A stretch of DNA of 64,000 bases from Croceimicrobium sp965658965 (GTDB lineage Bacteria; Bacteroidota; Bacteroidia; Flavobacteriales; Schleiferiaceae): contig CBFHVV010000002.1 of assembly GCA_965658965.1 (NCBI GenBank), forward strand, positions 1 to 64,000, read 5' to 3'. The notes beneath the pieces were generated by a model, which was not told the DNA's origin, did not search any database, and worked only from the letters and a program-made list of their open reading frames with translations. The position numbers were made by a program, and so were the translations under genes. Shown in pieces: positions 16,192-24,707 of the stretch (positions within the stretch are counted from its first letter, which is position 1; every line of letters starts with the position of its first letter).

Positions 16192-18360
16192 TTATTTTTC
16201 AGCGGTTACGTTTCCAGCTACCGTCGCTTCTGTGTGTTTGCTCGGGTTACCTTTTATATCAATTCCTAAGCGCTGTAGATAAGCGATAAGAGCAACAATT
16301 TCCTCCTTTGGACTTACTTCAACATCGTCAAGCTGGCTTTCTAAATCGGCCGCAATCTCTTCCGCTTGTGCCATTAAATGCATTTCTGCATTAGCAACAT
16401 ATTCTGGGCTGTAAGGAACACCTAAAGAAACCATGGCTTCTAATTTTTTAGTGGTGTATTCGGTGTCTAAGTCGTTGGTAAATAACCACTCGTAGGTTGG
16501 CATAATAGAACCTGGGCTCATGCTGGTTGGGTCTAACATGTGGTTATAGTGCCAGCTGTGTGGGTATTTACCACCTTCACGGTGTAAGTCTGGCCCGGTG
16601 CGCTTAGATCCCCAAAGGAAAGGGTGATCAAAAACGAATTCACCAGCTTTAGAGTATTCACCGTAGCGCGCTACTTCACTGCGGAAAGGACGAATCATTT
16701 GAGAGTGACAAGCATTACATCCTTCTCTAATATAAAGGTCTCTTCCCTCTAGCTCTAGCGCAGTATAAGGCTTAACACTAGAAATGGTTGGAATATTAGA
16801 CTTCACCATTATGGTTGGTACAATTTCAATAATACCCCCAATAAGAATGGCAACAATACTAAAGAGCATTAATTGTACAGGTTTTCTTTCAATCCAACGG
16901 TGCCAGTGCTCGCCTTTGGTTTTTTTGTACTCTGTACTAGCTAATGGTAAAGCACTTGCTTCTTCTTGCGCTATTAGTTTGCCAGATTTTACTGTGCGAA
17001 TAACGTTTACAACCATTATCAGCATACCGGTAATGTATAAAATACCACCAATAGCGCGAGTTAGGTATAAGGGGATTAATTGGGTTACGGTTTCTAAGAA
17101 GTTACCGTAAACAAGTGTACCATCAGGATTAAATTCTTTCCACATTAAGCTTTGTGTCCAGCCACTAACATACATTGGTAAAGCCCAGAATAATATACCA
17201 GTGGTGCCAATCCAAAAGTGAGCATTCGCTAGTTTTTCAGAATAGAGGCTTGTCTTATAGATTTTAGGCATGATAAAGTAGATCATACCGAAAATGATAA
17301 AGCCGTTCCAGCCTAAGGTTCCAATATGCACGTGTGCAGGAATCCAGTCTGTATAATGCGCAATGGCATTAAAGTTTTTTAAGCTTAAAAGTGGCCCTTC
17401 TAAGGTACTCATACCATAAGCCGTAATAGCTACTACAAAAAACTTAAGGATAGCGCTATCGCGGACTTTATCCCAGGCTCCTCTTAAGGTAAGCAGGCCG
17501 TTAATCATACCACCCCAACTTGGGAAGATGAGCATGATAGAGAAAACAGTTCCTAAACTTTGGGCCCAATCGGGTAAACTAGTGTATAATAAGTGGTGAG
17601 GACCAGCCCAAATGTAGAGGAAGATCAAGGCCCAAAAGTGAATAATAGATAATCGGTAGGAGTAAACCGGACGATTAGCCGCTTTAGGTACAAAATAGTA
17701 CATTAAACCTAAAACTGGTGTAGTTAAAAAGAAGGCTACGGCGTTATGCCCATACCACCATTGTACCAAGGCATCTTGTACACCCGCGAAAATGGAGTAA
17801 GATTTAAAACCACTAATGGGAAGCTCTAAGTTGTTTACAATATGCAAAACCGCAACTGTAACGAAGGTGGCAATGTAAAACCAGATGGCCACGTATAGGT
17901 GACGCTCTCTACGCTTTAAAATGGTCCAAAACATATTCACTCCGAAGATAACCCAGATAAGCGCGATGCCAATATCAATGGGCCACTCTAATTCGGCGTA
18001 CTCTTTGGAAGAGGTGAGACCTAAAGGTAGAGTAATAACCGCCGAAACGATAATTAACTGCCAGCCCCAAAAGTGAATTTTACTTAGTAAGTCGCTGGCC
18101 ATACGCGTTTTTAATAAGCGCTGGAGGGAATAATAAATCCCCGCAAAAATGGCATTACCCACAAAAGCAAAAATGGCTCCGTTGGTATGCAGGGCTCTGA
18201 GACGCCCAAAGCTTAACCAGGAAGCCAGGTTCATTTCTGGGAAAACCAGTGCTAACGCGATCCATAAGCCTACTAAAAGGCCAATTACCCCCCATACTAT
18301 GGTGGCAACGGTGAAGTTTCTTACGATCTTATTGTCGTAATAAAAAGTTTCTGCTTGCAT
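16192..18360 (-). CDS. ccoNO: Fused cbb3 oxidase subunits I and II (CcoN-CcoO)
   Basis: 722 residues. Residues 1 to about 470 are the haem-copper oxidase subunit I, with many membrane helices, WWYGHNAVAFF (copper and haem ligands) and THVHIGTLGW-like His motifs. The region from about 500 is CcoO, with one membrane helix and the haem c site GCNACHSQMIRPFRSEVARY. The two are joined in one frame, a fusion known from Bacteroidetes. The complex reduces oxygen to water with high affinity. It is transcribed behind ccoS, probably from the FNR-controlled promoter near 18550. Confidence 0.96.
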   Translation of the reverse strand: MQAETFYYDNKIVRNFTVATIVWGVIGLLVGLWIALALVFPEMNLASWLSFGRLRALHTNGAIFAFVGNAIFAGIYYSLQRLLKTRMASDLLSKIHFWGWQLIIVSAVITLPLGLTSSKEYAELEWPIDIGIALIWVIFGVNMFWTILKRRERHLYVAIWFYIATFVTVAVLHIVNNLELPISGFKSYSIFAGVQDALVQWWYGHNAVAFFLTTPVLGLMYYFVPKAANRPVYSYRLSIIHFWALIFLYIWAGPHHLLYTSLPDWAQSLGTVFSIMLIFPSWGGMINGLLTLRGAWDKVRDSAILKFFVVAITAYGMSTLEGPLLSLKNFNAIAHYTDWIPAHVHIGTLGWNGFIIFGMIYFIMPKIYKTSLYSEKLANAHFWIGTTGILFWALPMYVSGWTQSLMWKEFNPDGTLVYGNFLETVTQLIPLYLTRAIGGILYITGMLIMVVNVIRTVKSGKLIAQEEASALPLASTEYKKTKGEHWHRWIERKPVQLMLFSIVAILIGGIIEIVPTIMVKSNIPTISSVKPYTALELEGRDLYIREGCNACHSQMIRPFRSEVARYGEYSKAGEFVFDHPFLWGSKRTGPDLHREGGKYPHSWHYNHMLDPTSMSPGSIMPTYEWLFTNDLDTEYTTKKLEAMVSLGVPYSPEYVANAEMHLMAQAEEIAADLESQLDDVEVSPKEEIVALIAYLQRLGIDIKGNPSKHTEATVAGNVTAEK

Positions 18361-18362
18361 AA

Positions 18363-18527
18363 CTATTGTTTAGATCTTTGGCTTGGCTTGCTATCGTCTT
18401 TCAGCATCCGTACACTAGGAGAGTAATCATCATCGTATTGGCCATTTTTAATGCTCCAGATAAAAGCGATTAAAAAACCAATAGCAACAATAAAACTGAT
18501 AATGATAAGAATGTAAATTGCCGACAT
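18363..18527 (-). CDS. ccoS: cbb3 oxidase assembly protein CcoS
   Basis: A 54-residue protein: MSAIYILIIISFIVAIGFL begins a single membrane helix, followed by WSIKNGQYDDD. The helix plus the W-x-x-K-x-GQ(Y/F)DD tail is the CcoS signature. CcoS is required for haem and copper insertion into CcoN in other species. It is the first gene of the cco operon. Its start lies about 24 bp downstream of a perfect -7 box and an FNR-like operator, and the ccoNO start follows 2 bp after its stop. Confidence 0.9.
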   Translation of the reverse strand: MSAIYILIIISFIVAIGFLIAFIWSIKNGQYDDDYSPSVRMLKDDSKPSQRSKQ

Positions 18528-18550
18528 AAGTCCTTTTCTAATTGAAGGCT

Positions 18551-18558
18551 CAAATGTA
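18551..18558 (-). promoter_or_regulatory. -7 box of the cco operon
   Basis: On the minus strand TACATTTG is a perfect TAnnTTTG box. The predicted start of transcription is about 20 bp before ccoS. Confidence 0.65.
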
Positions 18559-18581
18559 TTGGCAGTCCTTAAGTGATAAAA

Positions 18582-18593
18582 TGACTTTTGTCA
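18582..18593. promoter_or_regulatory. FNR-like operator of the cco operon
   Basis: TGACTTTTGTCA, which reads TGAC-AAAA-GTCA on the minus strand. Its centre (18587.5) is 29.5 bp upstream of the -7 box, identical spacing to hemN. Confidence 0.72.
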
Positions 18594-18631
18594 GGAATAA
18601 TTAAAATGACCCAAAAAAGGGCTGATAGTAT

Positions 18632-19561
18632 TTATTTAGATTCACTCTTGGCAAGGTTACGCTTCCCTAGTTCATAGAGCGCAGCCATGCTTACGCCGAG
18701 AAGCGCAATTAAAACAACACTTTCTAAAGTAGAAATATGCTGGCCTTCACTTAGCGCCCCGCTGTAGTTGTAATCGAAAAAGTAGACCATTACTACAATA
18801 CTGGCATTATTAAAAAAGTGTAGGATGGTGGGGAGCCATAAACTATCGCTCCAATGGCGCAAATAGCCTAGTAAAGCACCTAAAACTGTGATGGAAAGAA
18901 AGGCTAAATATTGATTGTGCAGTAAGCCGAAAATTACTGCGGTTATCCAAATAGCAGCATGTTTGTTAATATGCCTTCCTAAAAGTGGTTGTACCACGCC
19001 TCTAAAAAGACTCTCTTCTGCAACAGCGGGAATTAAAGCCATAATAACCAGTACCTGGATAAAATCTAAAGGATTTTGCATCCTTAAAATACTATCATAC
19101 TGTTCTAACATATAAACTTGGCTTTGTTCCAAATTCTCACGCCAGGAGGCCAAAGAATCAGGGAGAGGAATTGCGGCACTAAAGCGATAGAGTAAATCGC
19201 TTAAGGCTCCCATGCTATAGCTGGCTAAGATTAATAAAACTAGTAAAAGCCAAATAGGTTGCCCAAATTTTTTGAGGCCTAAAAGTTCTTCTGGGTGATA
19301 ACTTATTAATTGTGCTCCTACCAGGGCGGGAAATAGAAAGGTTCCCACCGTTGAAAAGCCTTGCACTAATTTAAAAACTTGTTGATCGCCGAGACTGGGA
19401 TTAGCCAAAAAAGATAATATTTCTTCACTATTAAAGTCGTAAAGGACTGCCGCTAAGCCAATGCCAATGGCCGAAAAGACGATAGAGCCAAATAAGGCTA
19501 AGGCAAATAAACTAAGCAACTGCTGCGCTAAACTGCCTTGCGCCAAAATCCCTTTTATCAT
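18632..19561 (-). CDS. CPBP family intramembrane glutamic protease
   Basis: 309 residues from the ATG at 19561; an open frame runs 48 codons further upstream but crosses the dusB promoter and start, so the shorter start is chosen. About seven membrane segments. EESLFRGVV (EExxxR), FGLLHN and HFFNNAS are the three catalytic motifs of the CAAX protease and bacteriocin-processing (CPBP/Abi) family. The substrate is unknown. It is divergent from dusB with only 49 bp between the two starts. Confidence 0.85.
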   Translation of the reverse strand: MIKGILAQGSLAQQLLSLFALALFGSIVFSAIGIGLAAVLYDFNSEEILSFLANPSLGDQQVFKLVQGFSTVGTFLFPALVGAQLISYHPEELLGLKKFGQPIWLLLVLLILASYSMGALSDLLYRFSAAIPLPDSLASWRENLEQSQVYMLEQYDSILRMQNPLDFIQVLVIMALIPAVAEESLFRGVVQPLLGRHINKHAAIWITAVIFGLLHNQYLAFLSITVLGALLGYLRHWSDSLWLPTILHFFNNASIVVMVYFFDYNYSGALSEGQHISTLESVVLIALLGVSMAALYELGKRNLAKSESK

Positions 19562-19579
19562 ACGGTCATTTCCTTTTTG

Positions 19580-19587
19580 TAATTTCG
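19580..19587 (+). promoter_or_regulatory. -7 box of dusB
   Basis: TAATTTCG, one mismatch to TAnnTTTG, 23 bp before the GTG start of dusB. It supports the short forms of both divergent genes. Confidence 0.4.
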
Positions 19588-19610
19588 CAAAATTGATAAA
19601 AATTCCGACA

Positions 19611-20612
19611 GTGGTTAAGATTGGAGAGGTAGAAGTTGGTGAATTCCCATTATTATTAGCACCTATGGAAGATGTGAGTGATCCTCCCTTCCGTGCATTG
19701 TGCAAAGAAAATGGCGCCGACCTTATGTATACGGAGTTTATTTCTTCGGAAGGATTAATTCGCGATGCGGCTAAAAGTGTGCAAAAATTAGACTTCTTTG
19801 AATACGAACGTCCCTTAGGTATTCAGATTTTCGGTAATGAAATAGAATCGATGCGTCAAGCAGCAGCTATAACCGAAGAGGCCAATCCAGATATTATCGA
19901 TATTAACTACGGCTGCCCGGTTAAAAAAGTAGCTTGTAAAGGCGCAGGGGCAGGGATTCTACAGGATATTCCGAAAATGGTTGAAATGACCAAGGAAATA
20001 GTTAATTGTGTAAATAAACCGGTTACCGTTAAAACTCGCCTGGGTTGGGATGAAAGCACCAAGTACATTGTGGAAGTAGCAGAGCGTTTGCAGGACGTTG
20101 GCATAAAAGCTATTTCGATTCATGGTCGTACCCGCAAGCAAATGTATAAGGGCGAGGCGGATTGGTCTTTAATTGAGGCCGTTAAAAACAACCCACGGAT
20201 GCACATCCCTGTTTTTGGTAACGGCGATGTTGATAGCCCGCAAAAAGCGGTGGAAATGAAAAACCGTTATGGAGTAGATGGGATTATGATTGGTAGAGCC
20301 AGCATTGGCTATCCTTGGATTTTTAAAGAAATCAAACATTTTATGGCTACCGGTGAGCTGCTAGCCTCACCAAGTCTTCAAGAGCGTGTAAATGCCTGCC
20401 GTCGTCATTTTGAAATGGCGGTAGATTGGAAAGGAGAACGTCTGGGAATTAACGAAACTCGTCGTCATTACACCAATTACTTTAAGGGTATAACCAATTT
20501 TAAAGAATACCGCACGCAATTGGTTACTGCAGATTATGCGGTAGATGTCTATCGTATTTTAGAAGAAATTGAAGCACAGTTTGCAGGCGTAGAAATGGCG
20601 CATCCCTACTAA
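19611..20612 (+). CDS. dusB: tRNA-dihydrouridine synthase DusB
   Basis: 333 residues when started at the GTG at 19611, which yields the family start VKIGEVEVGEFPLLLAPMEDVSD. An upstream extension of 50 codons is open but is antisense to the CPBP gene and has no family match. It is a TIM-barrel flavoprotein: NYGCPVKKVACKGAGAG carries the catalytic Cys, and GNGDVDSPQKA plus GIMIGRASIG form the FMN phosphate site. It reduces uridine to dihydrouridine in the D-loop of tRNA using NADPH. Confidence 0.93.
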   Translation: MVKIGEVEVGEFPLLLAPMEDVSDPPFRALCKENGADLMYTEFISSEGLIRDAAKSVQKLDFFEYERPLGIQIFGNEIESMRQAAAITEEANPDIIDINYGCPVKKVACKGAGAGILQDIPKMVEMTKEIVNCVNKPVTVKTRLGWDESTKYIVEVAERLQDVGIKAISIHGRTRKQMYKGEADWSLIEAVKNNPRMHIPVFGNGDVDSPQKAVEMKNRYGVDGIMIGRASIGYPWIFKEIKHFMATGELLASPSLQERVNACRRHFEMAVDWKGERLGINETRRHYTNYFKGITNFKEYRTQLVTADYAVDVYRILEEIEAQFAGVEMAHPY

Positions 20613-20617
20613 GGCCT

Positions 20618-21832
20618 TTACTGGGTACGTAATAATTTTAGATCCAACCTTCTTGCGGTTAAGCTAGCAGTTAATGCTCCAAGCGCAAAAACGGTGATTA
20701 AAACGAGTAAAACATCACTAAACTTAAGGCTTACAGGATAAGCGTCTACAATATAGCCTTCCCCTACGGAGATGAGGTTAAAGTGCTCTTGGGCTAAAAC
20801 AATAGCACTACCGATAACAATACCGGAAAGGCCCCCATAAGCGCTTATTATCAGTCCTAGACGCAGAAATATTCGCCTCAACTCTCCAATTGGAGTGCCC
20901 ATTGCCCAAAGGGTATACAGGTTTTTACGTTTTTCGAAAGTAAGCATGGCTAAACTGCCTGCAATGGTAAAAGTGGCAATGCAGAGGATGAGAGCGAAAA
21001 CCAAAAAGGTAAAAAGTCCTTCTGTTTTCATTACTTTTAAAAAGGCCGATTGCTGCTCATCACGGTTTTCAATTTTGAAGTTTGGCCCAAGTAAGCTTGT
21101 TAAATCTTTTTGTATCTCTGTGACGTTCTGATAGTTTTTGATTTTCAATTCTATAGCGCTTAATTTTGCTGGTCGATTGAGTATTCTCTGGGCAAAATTT
21201 AAACTTACCAAGAAATATTTCTCGTCAAAATCGGGCTGGATAGAAAAAACGCCAAGCGGGAAAACTTTTTCGCTATGAAATTGCTCGCTGGGGTTTAAAG
21301 GGTTGGCGCTATGGGCAGGTACAAAAATATTAACCGGTTCTTGAAAGTCGCTGCGGCTAAAGCCAAGATAGTAGGCAACTCCTGCACCTAAAACGGCAGG
21401 CTCTATCGTAAGATTCTCGTTAATACGATAATCTCCGTAAAGCATTTTCTTTTCAATATTATTGATATCGGTAAAAACCGTATCTACCCCTTTAAGAGTG
21501 GCGATATGTTCTCTGTCATGGAAGCTTAGGAGGGCTTTTTCTTCCATAATTTGGGAGTAATAAACTATCTCTTCTCTTCCAGCAAGTTGTTTTACTACAT
21601 CTTCCGCGTCGAAGTATTTTCCGCGGCTGGCAGTTATTTTTAAGTCAGGGTCAAAGTCTTGGTAAAAGCCACGAACAAGACTTTCTAAACCATTAAAAGC
21701 ACTTAGTACAATTATAAGAGCGGCACTGCCTACCAAAATTCCTCCCAGAGATATTCCAGTAATAATATTAACGGCATTGCTACTGTTTTTAGAAAAAAAA
21801 TAGCGTCGCGCTATATAATTGCCTAGCCTCAT
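20618..21832 (-). CDS. FtsX/LolC-type ABC transporter permease
   Basis: 404 residues. One N-terminal membrane helix (about 22-45), a large periplasmic domain (about 50-270), then three C-terminal helices. This is the MacB/FtsX layout. The opening RLGNYIARRYFFSKNSSNAVN and the TFEKRKNLYTLWAMGTP coupling region resemble LolC/LolE, which extract lipoproteins from the inner membrane. No ATPase gene is adjacent. The start overlaps the rbfA stop by 4 bp, so the two are probably co-translated. Confidence 0.85.
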   Translation of the reverse strand: MRLGNYIARRYFFSKNSSNAVNIITGISLGGILVGSAALIIVLSAFNGLESLVRGFYQDFDPDLKITASRGKYFDAEDVVKQLAGREEIVYYSQIMEEKALLSFHDREHIATLKGVDTVFTDINNIEKKMLYGDYRINENLTIEPAVLGAGVAYYLGFSRSDFQEPVNIFVPAHSANPLNPSEQFHSEKVFPLGVFSIQPDFDEKYFLVSLNFAQRILNRPAKLSAIELKIKNYQNVTEIQKDLTSLLGPNFKIENRDEQQSAFLKVMKTEGLFTFLVFALILCIATFTIAGSLAMLTFEKRKNLYTLWAMGTPIGELRRIFLRLGLIISAYGGLSGIVIGSAIVLAQEHFNLISVGEGYIVDAYPVSLKFSDVLLVLITVFALGALTASLTARRLDLKLLRTQ

Positions 21833-22188
21833 TTAATGGGGCTCTCGCCGCCATTTTTAAGGATGCGGTCTATTTCCGCCTCACGATCTAAAGCTTCATC
21901 AATATAGAAGTAGAGTTCAGGCATTTTACGTAAGCTGCCTTTCATTTTGCGAACCAAACGATTTTTAATATTCGCTTTTTCGCTGTTCACGTAATCTAAA
22001 ATCTCATTTTTGTCCTTTACTGGAAAAAGACTGATATTAATACGTGCAATTGAGAGGTCAGCACTAATGCGTACGGAGCTTACTGTAAAAAGCACACCGG
22101 GAAATTTATTCTGTGCAAATTCGCGGAAAATTTCGGCCATATCCTTCTGAATCTGGCTTTCGACCCTTTGTAGTCTGTTTGAATCCAT
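21829..22188 (-). CDS. rbfA: 30S ribosome-binding factor RbfA
   Basis: 119 residues, normal length. It shows the KH-fold pattern QRVESQIQKDMAEIF, then VSSVRISADLSIARINISLFP and the C-terminal MPELYFYIDEALDREAEID. RbfA matures the 5' end of 16S rRNA and is needed in the cold. It lies upstream of the permease in the same transcript. Confidence 0.92.
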   Translation of the reverse strand: MDSNRLQRVESQIQKDMAEIFREFAQNKFPGVLFTVSSVRISADLSIARINISLFPVKDKNEILDYVNSEKANIKNRLVRKMKGSLRKMPELYFYIDEALDREAEIDRILKNGGESPIK

Positions 22189-22207
22189 TTGGCAAAATTA
22201 CAAAAGC

Positions 22208-22492
22208 TTAATGGCTATATTCTATTTCAAAGGATTTATAAAATCGCAGGGTGGTACTTTCAAAAATAAGATCTTTAACCTCCGCCTGGCTGGGCCCTGT
22301 CTTGCACCAAGCTTTTAGTTGTTCAATCTCGGCAATGCTGCCTTCGGCGCAAATTTCTACGCTACCATTTTCTTTATTTCGCACCCATCCTTTTATTCCT
22401 AATTCCCAGGCTTTTTTTTGAGTGCTCTTGCGATAAAAGACACCTTGCACCTTTCCAAAAACAGTAATTAATTCTGCTCGTATATCTTTCAT
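22208..22492 (-). CDS. Acylphosphatase
   Basis: 94 residues. The signature GKVQGVFYRKSTQKKA holds the catalytic Arg, and GWVRNKENGSVE holds the catalytic Asn. It hydrolyses acyl phosphates such as carbamoyl phosphate; the physiological substrate is unclear. The ATG overlaps the stop of the RND gene by 4 bp. Confidence 0.9.
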   Translation of the reverse strand: MKDIRAELITVFGKVQGVFYRKSTQKKAWELGIKGWVRNKENGSVEICAEGSIAEIEQLKAWCKTGPSQAEVKDLIFESTTLRFYKSFEIEYSH

Positions 22493-24705
22493 TTGTCAAA
22501 CTTTTGAAGAAGGATAGGAAACAAAAATAATTGCCCTACTAATGCTGCTAATATAGAAATGCTAGTCAGAATCCCGAAGTATAGAACGGTTTTTAGATCA
22601 CCGAGTAGCATTAAAAAGTAGCCAGCAAAGAGTACAGTAGAACTAAGAATTATCGCTTTGCCCACATGGCTGATGGTGGCTCTGCGTGCAAACATGGTAC
22701 TGCGGCCTTTATTACGCAAGCGTCGGTATTGATACGCAAAATGCATGGTGTCATCTATCGAAAAACTAAGAACAATACTAGCAATGGAAGCGGTGGCGGT
22801 ATCGAGGTTAATGCCTAAAAAGCCCATACAGCCTAGCATGGTGATAATTGGAAAAAAGTTGGGGAGCAAACTAAGCAGGGCTAGTTTGAAATCGCGCAAG
22901 AATAAGTAGAGTAAAATGAATATTAGCACCACCGCTAGAGAGAAGCTTTTTACTTGACTTTCGGTAACGTAATTAACAATACCTGCATAAAGGCTTTGGT
23001 ATCCACTAGCCTTTACCTCTGCTAAGTCGCTGAAATTGCGATCCGCAATCTCTTGAATGGTATCCATTATTGCCCCTAGCTCTCCAGCTGTTACAATTTC
23101 TCCCGCAATATTTATTCGTCCTAATTGGAAACTAGTATCCGTAAAATTGCGCAATAGTGCAGGATTTAATACTTCAGTGTATTCGGTAACTTTTCTAATT
23201 ATACCTGCCTTTTCGAAACCTCTACGCCAGTCTTCTTTATATCGCTGCACAAAAGCGGCACGGTATATATCATTTAAACCGTTTATGGAACCGATATAGG
23301 TTTTTTGGGAGAGTTCATCTTCAAAACCCTGCATAGCTTTTAGCGGGTCGGGACTATTTGTTTTAAGACCTTCTTTCACTGCGATTAGATATTCTAAGGG
23401 CATATAAGGGCCTAATAAGCCCTCAATTTGAGCATTATCTTTTTGAACCCAGTGATTATCGGGTAAATAGCCTAAACTATCGGTATCAACTTTAATTTGG
23501 GAGAGTCCAATAAGGCCAATTAAACTAATAGCGGTAAATGTTAAGAGCAATTTTTGCGGGTTTTTCTCACTTAGGCGTAATATTCCCAAAAGTTGCCGCT
23601 TGCTGATTAAAGCACGAGAGCTAAGCTTTTTACTGGGTGCCAATAAAAGCAAAGCAAAAAGAAAGGAGAAAAGTAAGCCCAGTGCTATTCCCAAGGCTGT
23701 ATAAATACCAAAGCTTACTAGTATTTTAACAGGACTAAGGCTCAGAGAAATAAAGCCTGCCATGGTAGTGAGGCTAGTAAAAAGGCATGGCCACCAAACG
23801 GATTTCAAAGCTTTAATCTTATCCTCAATAGGCGATTTGCCAGCATTTATGCTCTGATATTCATTAAGAATGTGCATCACATCCATTACACATAAAAGAA
23901 TGATAATAGCGGGAATTAAGGTGCTAAGTAAATTAAGCTGATGTCCCATGGCACCATAAATTGCTAAAGTGAAATAGCTAGCAAAAAGGATAGTAGCTAA
24001 AGCAAGAATTACATAGCGTATATTTTTATAGATGAGTAGGAGGACTACGAACATCAATAAGTAACCAACCAGTAAAAATCGGCTAAACTCTTTTTCCGAA
24101 AGATCATTTAAGGCTTCGAATATTACGCCTACCCCGCCAAAATAAGACTCCTTGTCGCTTAAATACTCATCTGCAAAAGCATAAAGGTCCTTGAGTATCG
24201 CTTTGCGCTTGAGGCCAAAGTCGGCACTGTTTTTTAGGTAGATAATAAACTTGCTAGCTTTCAGATTGGGATCGAAAAACTGTTCTTTGAGAAAGGGGTA
24301 ATCCTTGAGTTTTTGACGAATTTGTTCTTCCTGCACATCTGCCCCGAGCAAGGAAGTACTTTGGATAAAACCATTTTTAAGGCTGGGGACGATAGCGTTA
24401 TGAGCGCTGAAAACTTGAGCAACATCGGGATGATTTTCACAGGCTTCGGCAAAGGCTGTTAGAGCGGTAATATTTTTTTTTGAAAATAGATTGTCACTTG
24501 GCTCGAAGAGTACTAAAACAATTTCATCATTCCCGAAATTGTCGAGAAACTGATGGTAAGACTCTAGTGCGGGGTCGCCCTCAATAAACCAGCCGGTTAG
24601 GCTATTATCTACTTGTACCGCTTTTTGCAGATGAGGAAAAAGGAAGTAAGCGCCTAAAAATGAAAGTGCTAGGAGGAAGTAGCGTAGGCGGTAGAATAGT
24701 TTCAT
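22489..24705 (-). CDS. MMPL/RND-type membrane transporter
   Basis: 738 residues in two repeats, each with one helix, a periplasmic loop and five helices. The membrane parts lie at about 195-350 and 580-735. There is a GxxxDxxMH-type segment in each half (CVMDVMHILNEY and SFSIDDTMHFAYQY), typical of the hydrophobe exporter subgroup of RND proteins. The Asp residues likely carry protons. The cargo is unknown; lipids or hopanoid-like molecules are moved by relatives. A distant paralogue is at 49631. It ends 2 bp before the aldehyde dehydrogenase stop region, so one transcript probably covers ALDH, RND and acylphosphatase. Confidence 0.85.
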   Translation of the reverse strand: MKLFYRLRYFLLALSFLGAYFLFPHLQKAVQVDNSLTGWFIEGDPALESYHQFLDNFGNDEIVLVLFEPSDNLFSKKNITALTAFAEACENHPDVAQVFSAHNAIVPSLKNGFIQSTSLLGADVQEEQIRQKLKDYPFLKEQFFDPNLKASKFIIYLKNSADFGLKRKAILKDLYAFADEYLSDKESYFGGVGVIFEALNDLSEKEFSRFLLVGYLLMFVVLLLIYKNIRYVILALATILFASYFTLAIYGAMGHQLNLLSTLIPAIIILLCVMDVMHILNEYQSINAGKSPIEDKIKALKSVWWPCLFTSLTTMAGFISLSLSPVKILVSFGIYTALGIALGLLFSFLFALLLLAPSKKLSSRALISKRQLLGILRLSEKNPQKLLLTFTAISLIGLIGLSQIKVDTDSLGYLPDNHWVQKDNAQIEGLLGPYMPLEYLIAVKEGLKTNSPDPLKAMQGFEDELSQKTYIGSINGLNDIYRAAFVQRYKEDWRRGFEKAGIIRKVTEYTEVLNPALLRNFTDTSFQLGRINIAGEIVTAGELGAIMDTIQEIADRNFSDLAEVKASGYQSLYAGIVNYVTESQVKSFSLAVVLIFILLYLFLRDFKLALLSLLPNFFPIITMLGCMGFLGINLDTATASIASIVLSFSIDDTMHFAYQYRRLRNKGRSTMFARRATISHVGKAIILSSTVLFAGYFLMLLGDLKTVLYFGILTSISILAALVGQLFLFPILLQKFDK

Positions 24706-24707
24706 GC

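Noticed and set aside
19461..19610. 50-codon N-terminal extension of dusB
   Set aside because: It is antisense to the CPBP protease start, and the family begins at VKIGEVEVGEF. The -7 box at 19580 supports the short form.
19562..19705. 48-codon N-terminal extension of the CPBP protease
   Set aside because: It overlaps the dusB promoter and start and is low in hydrophobic residues, while ATG 19561 opens the usual membrane start.
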